This document shows, piece by piece, positions 23,870-36,200 of a DNA stretch of 64,000 nt; the stretch's first letter is position 1; each line of letters begins with the position of its first letter. The notes beneath the pieces are model-generated. The model had not been told where the DNA came from, made no database searches, and saw only the letters and a program-made list of their open reading frames with translations. Location of the stretch: contig NW_003101651.1 of assembly GCF_000003855.2 (NCBI RefSeq), positions 215,651 to 279,650 of the forward strand, given 5' to 3'. Made by a program: the position numbers and the translations under genes. Source of the DNA: Blastomyces gilchristii SLH14081. Lineage: Eukaryota > Ascomycota > Eurotiomycetes > Onygenales > Ajellomycetaceae.

Positions 23870-25217
23870 AAGTAACAATTGATGATTTGAACACACAATT
23901 GATCTCTAATTACACTGAGATTGCTAAAAAGTATGAAATTAGTTAATATATATTATCACAGTTTTATAAAAATATTCAAATATCAAGAAAAAAAACAAGC
24001 TCTATTTATTATAAAAATCTCACAGATTTATAAGAAAAACAGCTTCTTTTTTATATCAATTAATTAATAGATTGTAGTTTCTCTTATACATTTCAAATTC
24101 TTCAAAATCTTATGATTGAAAATTTAAAAGTATTTATTAAAATTAATTAAACATTATAATTCTATCAGTGTTATAAAAATAAAATCAAGTTACTTTATTT
24201 TTAAAATATTAATTAAAAATATAAAATTATAGATAATTTTAATGAAGATAATGTAATAGAGTAGTTAATTATATTATAAGAAGCTAGCTACTATATAATT
24301 TTATATAGAAGCTTACAATCACTGATTATATAAATTAGTAGCTATAGTAAGTAGACTGACTGTGTAACTCACTGACTATGTCTGAGATCAGAATCAAACT
24401 TTATAGTTATTATATTACTTAAAAGCATTACTTCTGATTATAATTTATATTTATTACATTAATTTCAAATTCTATTATTTTAAATATTAAAGATCTCAGA
24501 TTTACTTTTTAAATAAAAATCTAGTCTTAAATAAAGAATATATTTAAATTCTTAGTTACATTTTTATTCTGATCTCATTATTAAGAATAATATTAAATGA
24601 GATTATAAAATCATTTCTCACTTATATAATATCATAATATAGTACTTATTTATTGAAAATTTAACAGAAAGTGTTATCAAATATTATTACTTTTCTAAAT
24701 ATAGATTATAATTTATATAATTTTAATTATAAAAAAAATATAAAATATAAAAAAAAATAAAAAAAATAAAAAATAAAATAAAAACAAGAAAAAATCATAA
24801 TGAAAAAAAAATAAAAATAAAAAAAATCAAGATTACAGAGCTGCAGTATTTTTAAAATACTTACTTTTCAGAGTCTTTATAATGTTTATTATTAACTGTG
24901 TATTTCTTATAGTAAGAGTAACACAGCTGTAATAAGTTATTATCTTAATATTATCTAATAAATAATTAGTATATATCTGTATAAATATGAATAATTAGAA
25001 AATATATACTTAAAAAGTGTGATCAGAATGAACTCTGTTATCACTTGAATAATATCAAGAACAGAATACTGAAATCAATGATTTTTCTCATTAATTTCAT
25101 AGATAAGATATGTGAAGATAATCTTGAAAAATATAAAATTCTCTGACTTCTAATAAAAACAGATCTTACAGAGAGACTCTATTTTCATAATATCAGAGAC
25201 TAAGTATTATTAAAAAG
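23870..25217. other. AT-rich, RIP-like degraded sequence with no identifiable gene
   Basis: Base composition drops sharply in GC from about 23,870. CpG is almost absent and stops occur in all frames. An A-rich tract lies at about 24,728-24,826. A sequence resembling one terminus of the hAT-like family starts at 24352. The rest is unrecognised and presumably old repeat DNA. Confidence 0.6.
24352..24400 (+). mobile_element. possible fourth terminus of the TAGACTG (hAT-like) family
   Basis: Begins TAGACTGACTGTGTAAC and continues with a segment containing TATGTCTGAGATCAG, close to the left end of the 62710 element allowing transitions and a small insertion. No matching right end was seen, so it is at most a degraded fragment. 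Confidence 0.4.
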
Positions 25218-25222
25218 CATTA
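25218..25222. repeat. 5-bp target-site duplication of Gypsy E1 (left copy)
   Basis: CATTA immediately left of the 5' LTR; the same CATTA is at 30800-30804 immediately right of the 3' LTR. Confidence 0.9.
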
Positions 25223-25508
25223 TGTGGCGGGCTGCGCTTAATCAATTATATAGACTATTCTGTTACACTTTACAGATTTCAACCGCTTCATTCTCAAACA
25301 CATACACTCCGATTCTCAGCCATTCTCAATCATGAATCCTCGGCTGTCACAAACGCCTCCACTGCATACATCATCACATACACATATAAATATTCACTTT
25401 AATCACTGATTCTCACACTTTCTCTTTCTTTTTCTTCTCTAATGTTTTTCTCTTTGTTATATAAGATCTATAATATTATACTGATCTATTCAGCGTAGGC
25501 CTCTTACA
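25223..25508 (+). repeat. E1 5' LTR
   Basis: Starts TGTGGCGGGCTGCG and ends CTCTTACA. A TATAAATA box is at about 25385. Seven CpG dinucleotides by eye, more than in the 3' LTR. Confidence 0.92.
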
Positions 25509-25529
25509 CTAGAAAAATGTTCATTGTCT

Positions 25530-28500
25530 TCTTATTAGAAATGATTATTCATCAAGAGATATCTGAACATGTAACAACATGTAAGAAAAGAGAAACAATT
25601 AGTTAAAGTAAATACTGAGTTCTCAGATAGAAGCTTGCTTATCAGTCACTCTGACCTCATAATAAGATCTTATAAAGAGAATGTCAGTGAAAGATCTGAG
25701 AGTTCTGACACTCAGATATATGAGATATTTATATAATTACACATCTGATAATTGATATAATCATGTCTAATAATAATATAAAACTCTTGAACACAAGTAT
25801 AGATGTGATGTCACAGTGACTCTAAGCAATGTTGAAATTATAATAACAATAAATAGCTGATATACATACAACTCAATAACTTCAATACAAAGAGATTCAA
25901 TGATTAACTCATACAATTTCAACATTTACAGAATTAAATATAAAAGCACTGAAGAAATACTTAGATATCTCTGTATATTTCAATACTTTTGATCTCACTC
26001 TCTACTTATCATGAAGAATGAAAATGCTTATAAAACTGAGTGTAGATGAAGATGTCATCAGTTCATTAATTAATCAAGATTAATATATCAATGAATAATT
26101 GAAGAATTGTATGAAATAGAAGTTTTATTCATGAATGAAAGCATGTGAATCAGTGTTACAAATATCTGATAATATTATTAAATATCTTGATATTCTGTTC
26201 TGAGACACTGTCATATAACAGAAAGTGTTAAATTAATTATAGAGTATCTAACAGAGAAATACTTCTCTTATAACATTTATCTCTGACTTCAACATCAAAA
26301 TTCTAGAAGCAGATGATCAATCTTGAGAGAATTGAATGAAGATTAGCATGCTTAAGAAGACATTAACTTTCAAACTCTTACAGACTCTTATAAGTGTAGA
26401 TGAAGATCAGACTTATAAAGACTTCTATACACAGCTCTGAACATTGAATAATTGTCTTATCAAGCTCAAGAGTATATAGAACAGTGACAGAAGATGTTAT
26501 ATTTCAGTCACTCATACATCTATGTTAAAGAATAATAACAATGATGCAGATACTATGAACTGAGTAGACTTAAATATCTATATATAAGCAAGAATCTCTG
26601 CTGTCTGAACAGGCTTTCAAGTCTCTGAGATCACTTTCAAAGAAGTCACTAATTGATGTTAATATAAAGTGTACATTAACTGTAACTGATTAGAACACAT
26701 TACTTTCAACTGCTAATTAATCTATGTATCTTCACACTTGAGAGAAAGATCAGTATCTTCTCATTCAAAGAATAAATCAGTGTCTATTCAGATCAATCAC
26801 ATTACATTAGAGAAAGATTCAGAAGATAACTATAAGAATGTCTCAGTGAAACAGAGAAAAGATTAGCTTCTGTTCAAATTTGTAAACAGAAGCTTGAAGA
26901 GATTGAATAATAATAATTTAAAGAGAAAATGATAATGAATACAATTCTTATATCTACTGTGATTGATAATATATATAATATGAAAGCTATGATAGACAGC
27001 AGTCTATGTTACTATACAATGATAAAATCTTCAGTTATAAGATGTTATAACCTTCAGTGTATCTTCTTATCAAAACCTTAACTTCTAGCAGAATTTAATA
27101 GTTTAAAAGACATTTATATCTGTTACATGATAAAGTTGATCATAGATATAAGAGAACATCAATATGAAGATGTCTATATATATGAAGTTGATAATCTTGA
27201 TTATAATCTTATATTAGAACTTGTCTGACTATCTGAATAAGATATCTTATTAAATACTTAAAACAGAAGCTTGATATTCTCTAATAATAATAGAATTCAT
27301 GAAGATGATATTCATAAGATCATGAATCTGACACAGATCTCTGTCAATGTGTATAAAATACTCTGAAAAAGAAGTTATTAATAGCAGAATTATATGATAA
27401 TCTATTCTATCAGTCTGACTGATATTAAAAAGACTCTAGAAAAGTTATTCTGTGTTATAATAACAGATTCTTGTACAAAACTTTCTCAATAATATTATGA
27501 ATATCTAGATGTCTTCTGATAAGATAATATTATAAATATACTCTTCTTATGAAATTCTGAAGTGAATCACAGTATCAAGTTAGAGAAAAAGAATGATAAG
27601 AACTCTAAACTGTTATAAGACTCTCTTTATAATATATTCTGAGATGAACTTCTTCTTCTTTGAAAAACACTCAATGATCTGTTGAATAAAGAATTTATAT
27701 ATATTAGTAACTCTTCTGCTGCAGCCTCTATTCTCTTTGCAAAGAAATTAGATAGAGAACTCTGATTCTGTATGAATTATTGAGAATTGAATAGATTAAT
27801 AAAGAAAGACTATTATTCTTTATCTCTTATCAATGAAACTCTAGCTTATATTGAATAAGCTTAATAATTTATAAAGTTAGATGTCATTACTGTGTTTCAT
27901 AAGATTTATATCACTGAAGAAGATAAGTGACTTACAGTATTTCAAACATGATATAATCTCTTTGAATAAGTAGTCATACTCTTTGAACTGATTAATACTC
28001 TCAGTATATTTCAGAAGTATATTAACTGAGCACTCTGAGACTTTCTTAATAAATTTATATCTACTTATCTAGATAATATTCTCATCTTCATTAATGAATT
28101 CAGAAAGAAATATTAAGAGTATGTATAAAGAGTATTACAATGACTATGAGAAGCAGAACTATCAATTGATATTGATAAGTATGATTTCAAAGTCAAGAGT
28201 ACTAAATACTTAGATTTTATCATAGAAGCTGATAAGAGAATCTGAATGAATTCTGAGAAGATCTCTACTATTCTTGAATAAGAGATCTCATACACTGTGA
28301 AAGATATACAAAGCTTCATCAGATTTGCTAACTTCTATCAGTGATTTATATAAAACTTCTTAGATATTATGAGATCACTTACAGAACTCACTAAGAAAGA
28401 CTCAGTATTTTAATAATTAGTGAATACTGAAGCTGCATTTACACAGATAAAGAAGATGTTTATTAATACTTCTCTACTGATAATATTTGATTCTGATTAT

Positions 28501-30440
28501 AAGATAGTTATTGAAGCTGATTTCTCTGACTATATAATAGAAGAAGTGATATTATAATATGATAATAAAGATGTTCTATAATTATATATCTTCATTTTTA
28601 AGAAACTGAGTCCTGCTGAATGCAATTATAAGATCTATGATAAGAAACTTCTCATAATTGTACATTATTTAGAAGAATGAGACTCTGAACTCTGAAATAT
28701 CTCTGAATTTGAGATAGTCATAGATTATAAGAATCTTAAATACTTCACAACTATCTGTAAACTCACTAAATGATAGATATAATAATCTGAGTTCTTAAGC
28801 TGCTTTTATTTTACAATACACTACTGTTCTGACAGTCAGAACTTGATGATAGATGCTCTCTCTTAACAAGAGTAAGATATATCATTCAATATAATAGATA
28901 CTCACTGAATGAACTGAGAGCATCAGCTCTTGAATCTGAAGATACTAGTTAATCAAGATAAAATAGCTCACAGCACTATACATGCTTCTCTGATTAAAAC
29001 TATCACTGATATCTTAACTTCTTCTAAATCTATATTAGATGAGCTGTGATATACAGCAGCTCAAATCAATGAACTTCTTCAAACACTTACTGAAGTAGTA
29101 TGATAAAAAGCATTCTGATTTTTTCCAGAATTATGTATAAGAACTGACATCTCAGAATATTCAATCAATGATAATAATACTCTACAATTCTATAAATGAT
29201 GCTGAGTCTCTCACTTCAAACTCTTATACACTCAGATAATGCAAGAGATGCATGATTTATATATAACTGATTATTCAGACTGTGAATAACTGTATAGAAT
29301 GATCTTCTGAGAGTTCTATTAATCTGAGATATTAAACAGTATCAGATACTTTATCTGAAACTGTAATCACTGTTCTTCTATTATTTTATGAAAGAACTGT
29401 AGAAAAGATCTACTGAAATCACTTAATATTTCTGATAGAATCTGATAAGATGTAGCAATTGACTTTACTGTTAATCTATCTAAGAGTAAGAGTTATAGAA
29501 ATGTTCTGATCATTGTGAATTAATTAAGCAAAGATATAATATTGAAATCTTATAATAAAATAAATACTGAACAAGTTACTGAAGCTTTTCTACAGAGTCT
29601 ATTCTATCAGATATATGAATTACTGAGATCTATAGTATCAGATCAGAGCTGTTAATTCATGAGTACTCTCTGAATAAGAATCTATCAAGTTCTCAAGATT
29701 ATATACTATCTGTTAACTGTCTATCACTCTGAGATCAATGATATATCAGAATGAATAATTCAGACTGTGAAGAATTATCTTTATAAGTTCTGTAACTATT
29801 TATAAGATGATTGATATAATCTTCTTCTACATGCAGAGATCACTATCAACAGTCAAGATACTATTTTAACAGATATAAGTCTGTTCTTTCTTACATATGA
29901 ATATTACATGAAAGTGTTGAATCTTCTAAAGATTATACAGTTCACACTGAATCTCTACAGTCTGATTCAAATCACTGATAATATAGTAACAAGGCTCTAA
30001 GATGTCTGTGACTGAGCAGAGATCTTCATGACAACTATAAAATAAGACTAAGAAGATCAAATCAATATCTGATAAGATTCTGCAGAGTAGTATAAGATAG
30101 AAGATTTTATATAATTGAATTTCAAGAATATATAAATTATATGTTTATCTCATACACTAGATTACTATCATATTAGATATAAAGTGATAGAAGTTCTAGA
30201 TAGTCATAACTACTGTCTTAACACATTATCAGAAATTCATGATATCTTTCATATAAGCTTGCTCTGCTGTGCTGTCACTGATCTGTTTCCTTCTCAACTG
30301 ACTTTTGATTAACAGTCACTGAGAATTATAGAAGAAGACAATGAACTTGAGTAAGAGATTAAAGATATTCTTGATAAGAGATTCTGCAGCTGCAGCTGAT
30401 AATATTTTATAAAATGAATTAATTATAATTAACTGATCTG
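25530..30440 (+). pseudogene. E1 gag-pol remnant
   Basis: Degenerate coding region read through stops. A CCHC zinc knuckle, with one Cys mutated to Tyr, lies at 26672-26713. A retropepsin-like segment (MIDSS where DSG is expected) is near 26,990. Reverse transcriptase has YLDNILIF near 28,066, a one-base change from the catalytic YLDD motif. RNase H (KKLSPAECNYKIYDKKLL) is near 28,600. Integrase catalytic positions D, D and E are at about 29461, 29641 and 29749. A chromodomain-like segment (DILDKRF) is near 30,365. Many stops are TAA/TAG where CAA/CAG or TGG is expected, which fits RIP. Confidence 0.85.
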
Positions 30441-30513
30441 AACTCTGAGTTCTGCATTATCTGAAACAGCAGCTCTTGACTGATGAGAACTGCTTCTGAA
30501 AGAGAGAGACTAA

Positions 30514-30799
30514 TGTAACAGACTGCATCTGATCAATTATATAGACTATTCTATTACACTTCACAGATTTCAATCACTTCATTCTTAAACATATATACTC
30601 TGATTCTCGGCCATTCTTGATCACTGATTCTCAGCTGTCACAAACACCTTCACTGCATACACCACTACATACATGTATAAATATTCACTTTGATCACTGA
30701 TTCTTGCACTTTCTCTTTCTTTTCCTTCTCTAATGTTTTTCTCTTTGTTATATAAGACCTATAATATTATACCGATCTATTCGGCGTAGACCTCTTACA
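30514..30799 (+). repeat. E1 3' LTR
   Basis: Same 286-bp length as the 5' LTR. Starts TGTAACAGACTGCATC; differences from the 5' copy at its left end are G to A and C to T transitions. Confidence 0.92.
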
Positions 30800-31245
30800 C
30801 ATTACTTTTATATAATATATATACACTTACTGTAGTAATTTACTCTCTATATATATAGCTAAGAGTTGTAGCTTTCTTATATCACACTGCTCTTTCTGAG
30901 ATACTGCTACTAATTTATAATTTACACAGTCTCTCAGTTCAGCATGCACTGCATGTATACAGCTCTGTATACTGAGACTGTATTGACTATTATAATCTAG
31001 CATAATACTCACTTTTCACAGATTATGTTTTATTTAATTGAGAGAGAAGAGAGAAGAATGCAACTACTATTTTATTTAAAAGAGAAATAAATAATTGAAT
31101 TTGTAGAAGATAATTTAGTTTTTTCTGTATTTAAAATTTAATTAGTCTATACTCTTTAATTTGAGAGTTTCTAAGAGTGTTTTAATAGTTTTCATACCAG
31201 CTTGAAATTAGTGATTGATTGAAGAAGAGAAAAGAGAGAAGAAAG
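30800..31245. other. AT-rich spacer between E1 and the SINE
   Basis: Begins with the right CATTA duplication of E1. No gene or recognised repeat; the long minus-strand frame at 30827-31012 shows no similarity I recognise. Confidence 0.6.
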
Positions 31246-31259
31246 AAATAAGAATAACT
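31246..31259. repeat. 14-bp target-site duplication of the SINE (left copy)
   Basis: AAATAAGAATAACT, repeated exactly at 31639-31652. Confidence 0.92.
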
Positions 31260-31611
31260 GTCTCAGTGACTGAATGATTAATGCGGCCACCTGGTAGTAC
31301 CTTGGCATGGGAAACCAAGGCATGTGAGTTCGAAACCCGCAGGGGATACATTAAATTCAGAACTCAAGCACCTCAGATTTCTAATAAATACAGAGGTGTA
31401 CAAATCACTTCAATAAATCACTCTATGTTTCTGGGATGGGAAGTTATTATTGTATGTATTTAATTGTCACTTCTTTGTATTTCCTATGTTCTTGTTATCT
31501 TGATATGGTCTCAACACCTGTATTTCCTTCTGTATAATCAATACTTAGCCTGTATTTAACATCACACAAGGACTCATTATAAGCTCCGCTTGCATATAAG
31601 TATAATGAAAG

Positions 31612-31638
<27 letters not shown>
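31260..31638 (+). mobile_element. tRNA-derived SINE with (AAT)n tail
   Basis: A 379-bp element between perfect 14-bp direct repeats. The head looks like a tRNA with a long variable arm. A degenerate A box (TGACTGAATGATTAA) is at about 31266, and a B box (GAGTTCGAAACC) at 31326-31337; together they form an internal RNA polymerase III promoter. An unrelated body follows and the element ends in (AAT)n at about 31,611-31,638. The tail context (TATAATGAAAGAATAAT) resembles the 3' end of the LINE at 50179 in sense orientation, suggesting use of that LINE's machinery. CpG and C/G runs are retained in the B-box region (GAAACCCGCAGGGG) while the flanks are RIP-like, so the insertion is probably recent. 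It is not a functional tRNA gene. Confidence 0.85.
31266..31337 (+). promoter_or_regulatory. internal RNA polymerase III A and B boxes of the SINE
   Basis: The A-box-like sequence near 31266 differs from a TGGCCGAGTGG-type box by transitions; the B box GAGTTCGAAACC at 31326 is near consensus. Whether it is transcribed is unknown. Confidence 0.65.
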
Positions 31639-31644
<6 letters not shown>

Positions 31645-31719
31645 GAATAACTTATCTTTATAATATGAAAACAGAGAATTGCTGTAATCATTTATTCTAG
31701 TAATAAAGATCTGTTTTCT

Positions 31720-32039
31720 TGTGACGGGCTGCGTCTAATCAATTATATAGACTATTCTGTTACATGTCATAGATTTCTATCACTTCAATTCTCAGTTACT
31801 GATTCTCAGCTGAAAATCTACAAAATTTCTATTCTTTCACTCTGAAGCTTTACTGTGTATAAAAACCTCTATTCTTTCACTCTGAAGTTTCACTGTGTAC
31901 ATTACTGTATATATATATAAATATTCACTTTAATTACTAATTCTTATACTTTCTCTTTCTTTTCTTCTCTAACATTTTTCACTTTTATTATATAAGATCT
32001 ATATCTTAATACTGATCTATTCAGTGTAGGCTTTCTATA
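31720..32039 (+). repeat. E3 5' LTR
   Basis: Starts TGTGACGGGCTGCG and ends near TCTATA. It carries a duplicated segment (CTATTCTTTCACTCTGAAG appears twice near 31829 and 31871) that E1 LTRs lack. Confidence 0.85.
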
Positions 32040-32913
32040 TTTGAAAAATATTCATTATCTTCTCATTAGAAATGATTATTTATTAAGAAGATATCTGAAT
32101 GTGTAATAATATATAAGAAAGAGAAATAATCAGTTAAAGTGAATACTAAGTTCTCAGATAGAAGTCTGCTCATCAGTCACTCTGACTCTGTAATAAGATT
32201 TTACAAGAGAATATTAGTAAAAGATCTGAGAGTTCTGACATTTCAGATGTATAAGATATTCATATAATTACACTTCTTCAGATTTTATAGATATCACACA
32301 TTTAATAAATAATATAATTATATCTAATAATAATATGAGAGAACTCTTGAATATGAATATAGAAGTAATATCACAGTGACTCTGAGTAGTGTTAAAATTA
32401 CAACAGTAATAGATAGCTGATATACATGTAACTCAATAACTTCAATATAAGAAAATTCAATAATTAACTTAATAAGAAACTCATGCAATTTCAACATCTA
32501 TAGAATTGAATATAAAAGCACTGAAAGAACATTTAGATACTTCTATATATTTTAATACTTTCAATCTCACTCTCTACTCATTATGAAGAATGAAAATACT
32601 CATAAAACTGAGTATAGATTAAGATATCATCAGTTCACTAATCAATTAAAATTAATATATCAATGAATAATTGAAGAATTGTGTGAAATAGAAGTTTCAT
32701 TCATGAATAAAAGCATGTGAATCAGTGTTATAAATATCTGACAATATTATCAAATATCTTGATATTCTGTTTCAAGACACTGTCATACAATAGAAAGTAT
32801 TAGATTGATTACAGAGTATTTAACAGAGAAATACTTCTCTTATAACATTCATCTCTGACTTCAATATCAAGATCTTAGAAGCAGATGATCAATCTTGAGA
32901 GAATTAAATAAAG

Positions 32914-32918
32914 ATTAG
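32914..32918. repeat. 5-bp target-site duplication of E2 (left copy)
   Basis: ATTAG, repeated at 38693-38697. Confidence 0.92.
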
Positions 32919-33282
32919 TGTAAGAGGCCTACACTGAATAGATCAGTATTATATTGATAAGTCTTATATAACAAAGGTAAAAATGTTGAAGAAGAAAAGA
33001 AAGAGAAAGTGTGAGAATCAGTGATTGAGATGAATATTTATACATGTATGTGATGGTGTACGCAGTGAAGCTTTGAGGCGGAAGAATATACGCGCGTTCA
33101 TAGTGGCCAAGGATCAGTGATTGAGAATGGCTGAGAATTGAAGTGTATGTGTTCATGGCGGCTGAGGATCAGTGATTGAGAATGGCTGAGAATTGAAGTA
33201 TATGTGTTTAAGAATGAAGTGATTGAAATCTGTGAAGTGTAATGAAATAGTCTATATAATTGATCAGGTGCAGCCTGTCACA
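32919..33282 (-). repeat. E2 3' LTR
   Basis: In plus orientation starts TGTAAGAGGCCTACACTG and ends CAGCCTGTCACA. Six CpG by eye against about fourteen in its 5' partner. Confidence 0.92.
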
Positions 33283-33289
33283 TTAGTCC

Positions 33290-36200
33290 TCTCTTTCAGA
33301 AGCAGTTCTCATCAGTCAAGAGCTGCTGTTTCAGATAACATGAAACTCAGAGTTCAGGTTGATTGATTATAGTCAATTCATTTCACAAGATATTATCAGC
33401 TACAGTCATGAGATCTCTTATTGAGAATATTCTCAATCTCTCACTCAAGCTTATTATCTTCTTCTATGATGTCTGATGACTGTCAGTCAGAAGTCAGTTA
33501 AGAAGAAAATGAATTGATGACAGCATGATAAAGCAAGCTTGTATAAAATACATTATAAATCTCTGATAATGTATTAAGATAATAGTTATGACTATCTAGA
33601 ACTTCTATTATTTATACTTGATATAATGATAATCTAGTGTATGAGATGAATATGTGATTCATATATTCTTAAGATTCAATCATATCAGATCTTCTATCTT
33701 ATATTATTCAGCAGAGTCTTGATAAACATTGATTTGATTCTCTTAATCTTATTTCATAGTTATCATGAAGGCCTCTGCTTAATCACAGATATCTTGAAGC
33801 TTTATTACTATATTATCAGTGATCTGAATTGAACTACAGAAATCTGATATGAACTGTATAGTCTCTAGAAAATTCAACACTTTCATGTGATACCTGTGTG
33901 TAAGAAAGAATGAGCTTATATCTATTAAAATAGTATCTTAACTGTTGATAGTAATCTCTGTATGTAGAAGAAGATTATATTAATCATCTTATAAGTGATT
34001 ACAGAACTTACAGAGATAATTCTTCATAATCTGAATTATCTGTTCTGACACATCATCAGTCTCAGAGTGATAGACAGTTGATAGATAGTATATAATCTTA
34101 AGAACTTGACAGATTCTTATTCAGAGAGTGCTTATGAATTGACAGCTCTGATCTGATACTATAGATCTCAGTAATTCATATATCTGATAGAATAAGCTCT
34201 GTAGAAAAGCTTCAGTGACTTATTTAGTATTCATCTTATTACAAGATTTCAATATTATATCTTTACTCAGTTGATTCATGATAATCAGAATGTTTCTACA
34301 ATTCTTGCTCTTAGATAGATTGATAGTGAAGTTAATTACTATATCTTATCAGATTCTATCAGAGATATTAAGTGATTTTAATAGATTTTTTCTACAGTTC
34401 TTTCATGAGATAACAGAAGAACAGTGATTGCAGTTTTGAATAAAGTATCTAATACTATTTAATATCTTGAGTCAGTAGAACTCTTGAAAGATTATTCTAT
34501 ATAGTTATTCACAGTCTGAATAATCAGTTATATACAAATCATACATCTCTTGTATTATCTGAGTGTATAAGAATTTGAAGTGAGAGACTCAGTGTCATTT
34601 GTAAAATCATAGAGTATTATTATCATTGATTGAACATTCTGAGATATCAGTTCTTATATGTAGTTCTGAGAGAAATTGAGATGCTTCTTAATATACTGCT
34701 TTGATAAGAGTCTGAAGAAGTTCATCTGTCTAAGCTGCTGTATATCACAGTTCATTCAGTGTAGAGAAAGTGAAGATATCAATAACAGTTCTAACTGAAG
34801 AAGCATATATAGTGTCATGAACTGTTTCATCTTAATCAACTAGTATCTTTGAGTTCAAGAGCTGATACTCTCAGTTCATTCAGTGAGTATCTGTTACATC
34901 AGATAGCATATCTTACTCTTGTTATAAGAGAGCATCTATTATCAAGTTCTGACTATCAGAACAGTAGTGTATTGTAAAATGAAAGTAGCTTAAGAACTCA
35001 GATTATTATATCTGTTATTCAGTGAGTTTACAGATAGTTATAAAGTATTTAAGATTCTTATAATCTATGATTATCTCAAATTCAGAGATACTTTGAAGTT
35101 CAGAGTTTCATTCTTCTAAACAGTGTATAATTGTGAGAAGTTTCTTATCATAGATCTCATAATTGCATTCAGTGAGACTTAGTTTCTTAGATATGAAGAT
35201 ACATAATTATAGAATATCTTTATTATTATATTATAATATCACTTCTTCTATTATATAGTCAGAGAAATCAGCTTCAATAACTGTCTTATAATCAGAATCA
35301 AATATTATCAGCAGAGAGATATTAATAAATATCTTCTTTATCTGTGTAAATGCAGCTTCAGTGTCTGTTAATTATTAAAATACTGAGTCTTTCTTAGTGA
35401 GATCTGTAAGTAATCTTGTAATATCTGAGAAGTTTTGTATAAATTACTGATAGAAGTTAGTAAATCTGATGAAGCTTTGTACACTCTTCACAGTATACAG
35501 AGCTTCTCATTCAAGAATGACAGAGACTTTCTCAGAATTTATTTAAATCTTCTTATCAGCTTCTATAATAAAACTCAGATACTTGATACTCTTGACTTTA
35601 AAATCACACTTGTTAATATCTATCAGTAGTTCTGCTTCTTGTAGCTGTTGTAATATCTTTTATACATATTCTTGATATTTTTTTCTGAATTCATCAGTGA
35701 AGATAAGAATGTTATCTAGATAAGTAGATACAAACTTATCAAGAAAATCTCAGAGTGCTCAGTTGATATACTTCTGAAATATACTGAGAGTATTAGTCAG
35801 TTCAAAGAGTATGACTATTTATTCAAAGAGATTATAATGTGTTTGAAATGCTGTAAGTCATTCATCTTCTTCAGTGATATAAATCTTATGAAATGCAGTG
35901 ATAATATCTAATTTTATAAATCATTGAGCTTGTCTGATCTGTGCTAGAGTTTCATTGATAAGAGATAAGAAATATTGATCTTTCTTCATCAATCTGTTCA
36001 GATCTCAGTAGTTTACACAGAATTGAAGTTCTTCATCTGATTTCTTTGCAAAGAGAATAGAGGCTGTGACAGAAGAGTTACTAATGTGTATGAATTCTTT
36101 ATTCAACAGATCATTGAGTATCTTTCAAAGAAGAAGAAGTTCATCTCAGAACATGTTATAAAAAGAGTCTTATAATGATTTGAGATTCTTATCATTCTTT

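Larger units (their letters stand above)
25223..30799 (+). mobile_element. complete Ty3/Gypsy chromodomain retrotransposon E1, RIP-inactivated
   Basis: A 5577-bp element bounded by two 286-bp LTRs (25223-25508, 30514-30799) with TG...CA ends and flanked by the 5-bp duplication CATTA. The internal region has the order gag with zinc knuckle, protease, reverse transcriptase, RNase H, integrase, chromodomain, which defines a chromovirus-type Gypsy element. All frames are interrupted by many stops, so it is not mobile by itself. Confidence 0.93.

Noticed and set aside
31281..31463. 60-codon frame, and the tRNA-like sequence as a tRNA gene
   Set aside because: Both lie within the SINE; the tRNA-like part has a degenerate A box and continues into a non-tRNA body with tail and target duplication.
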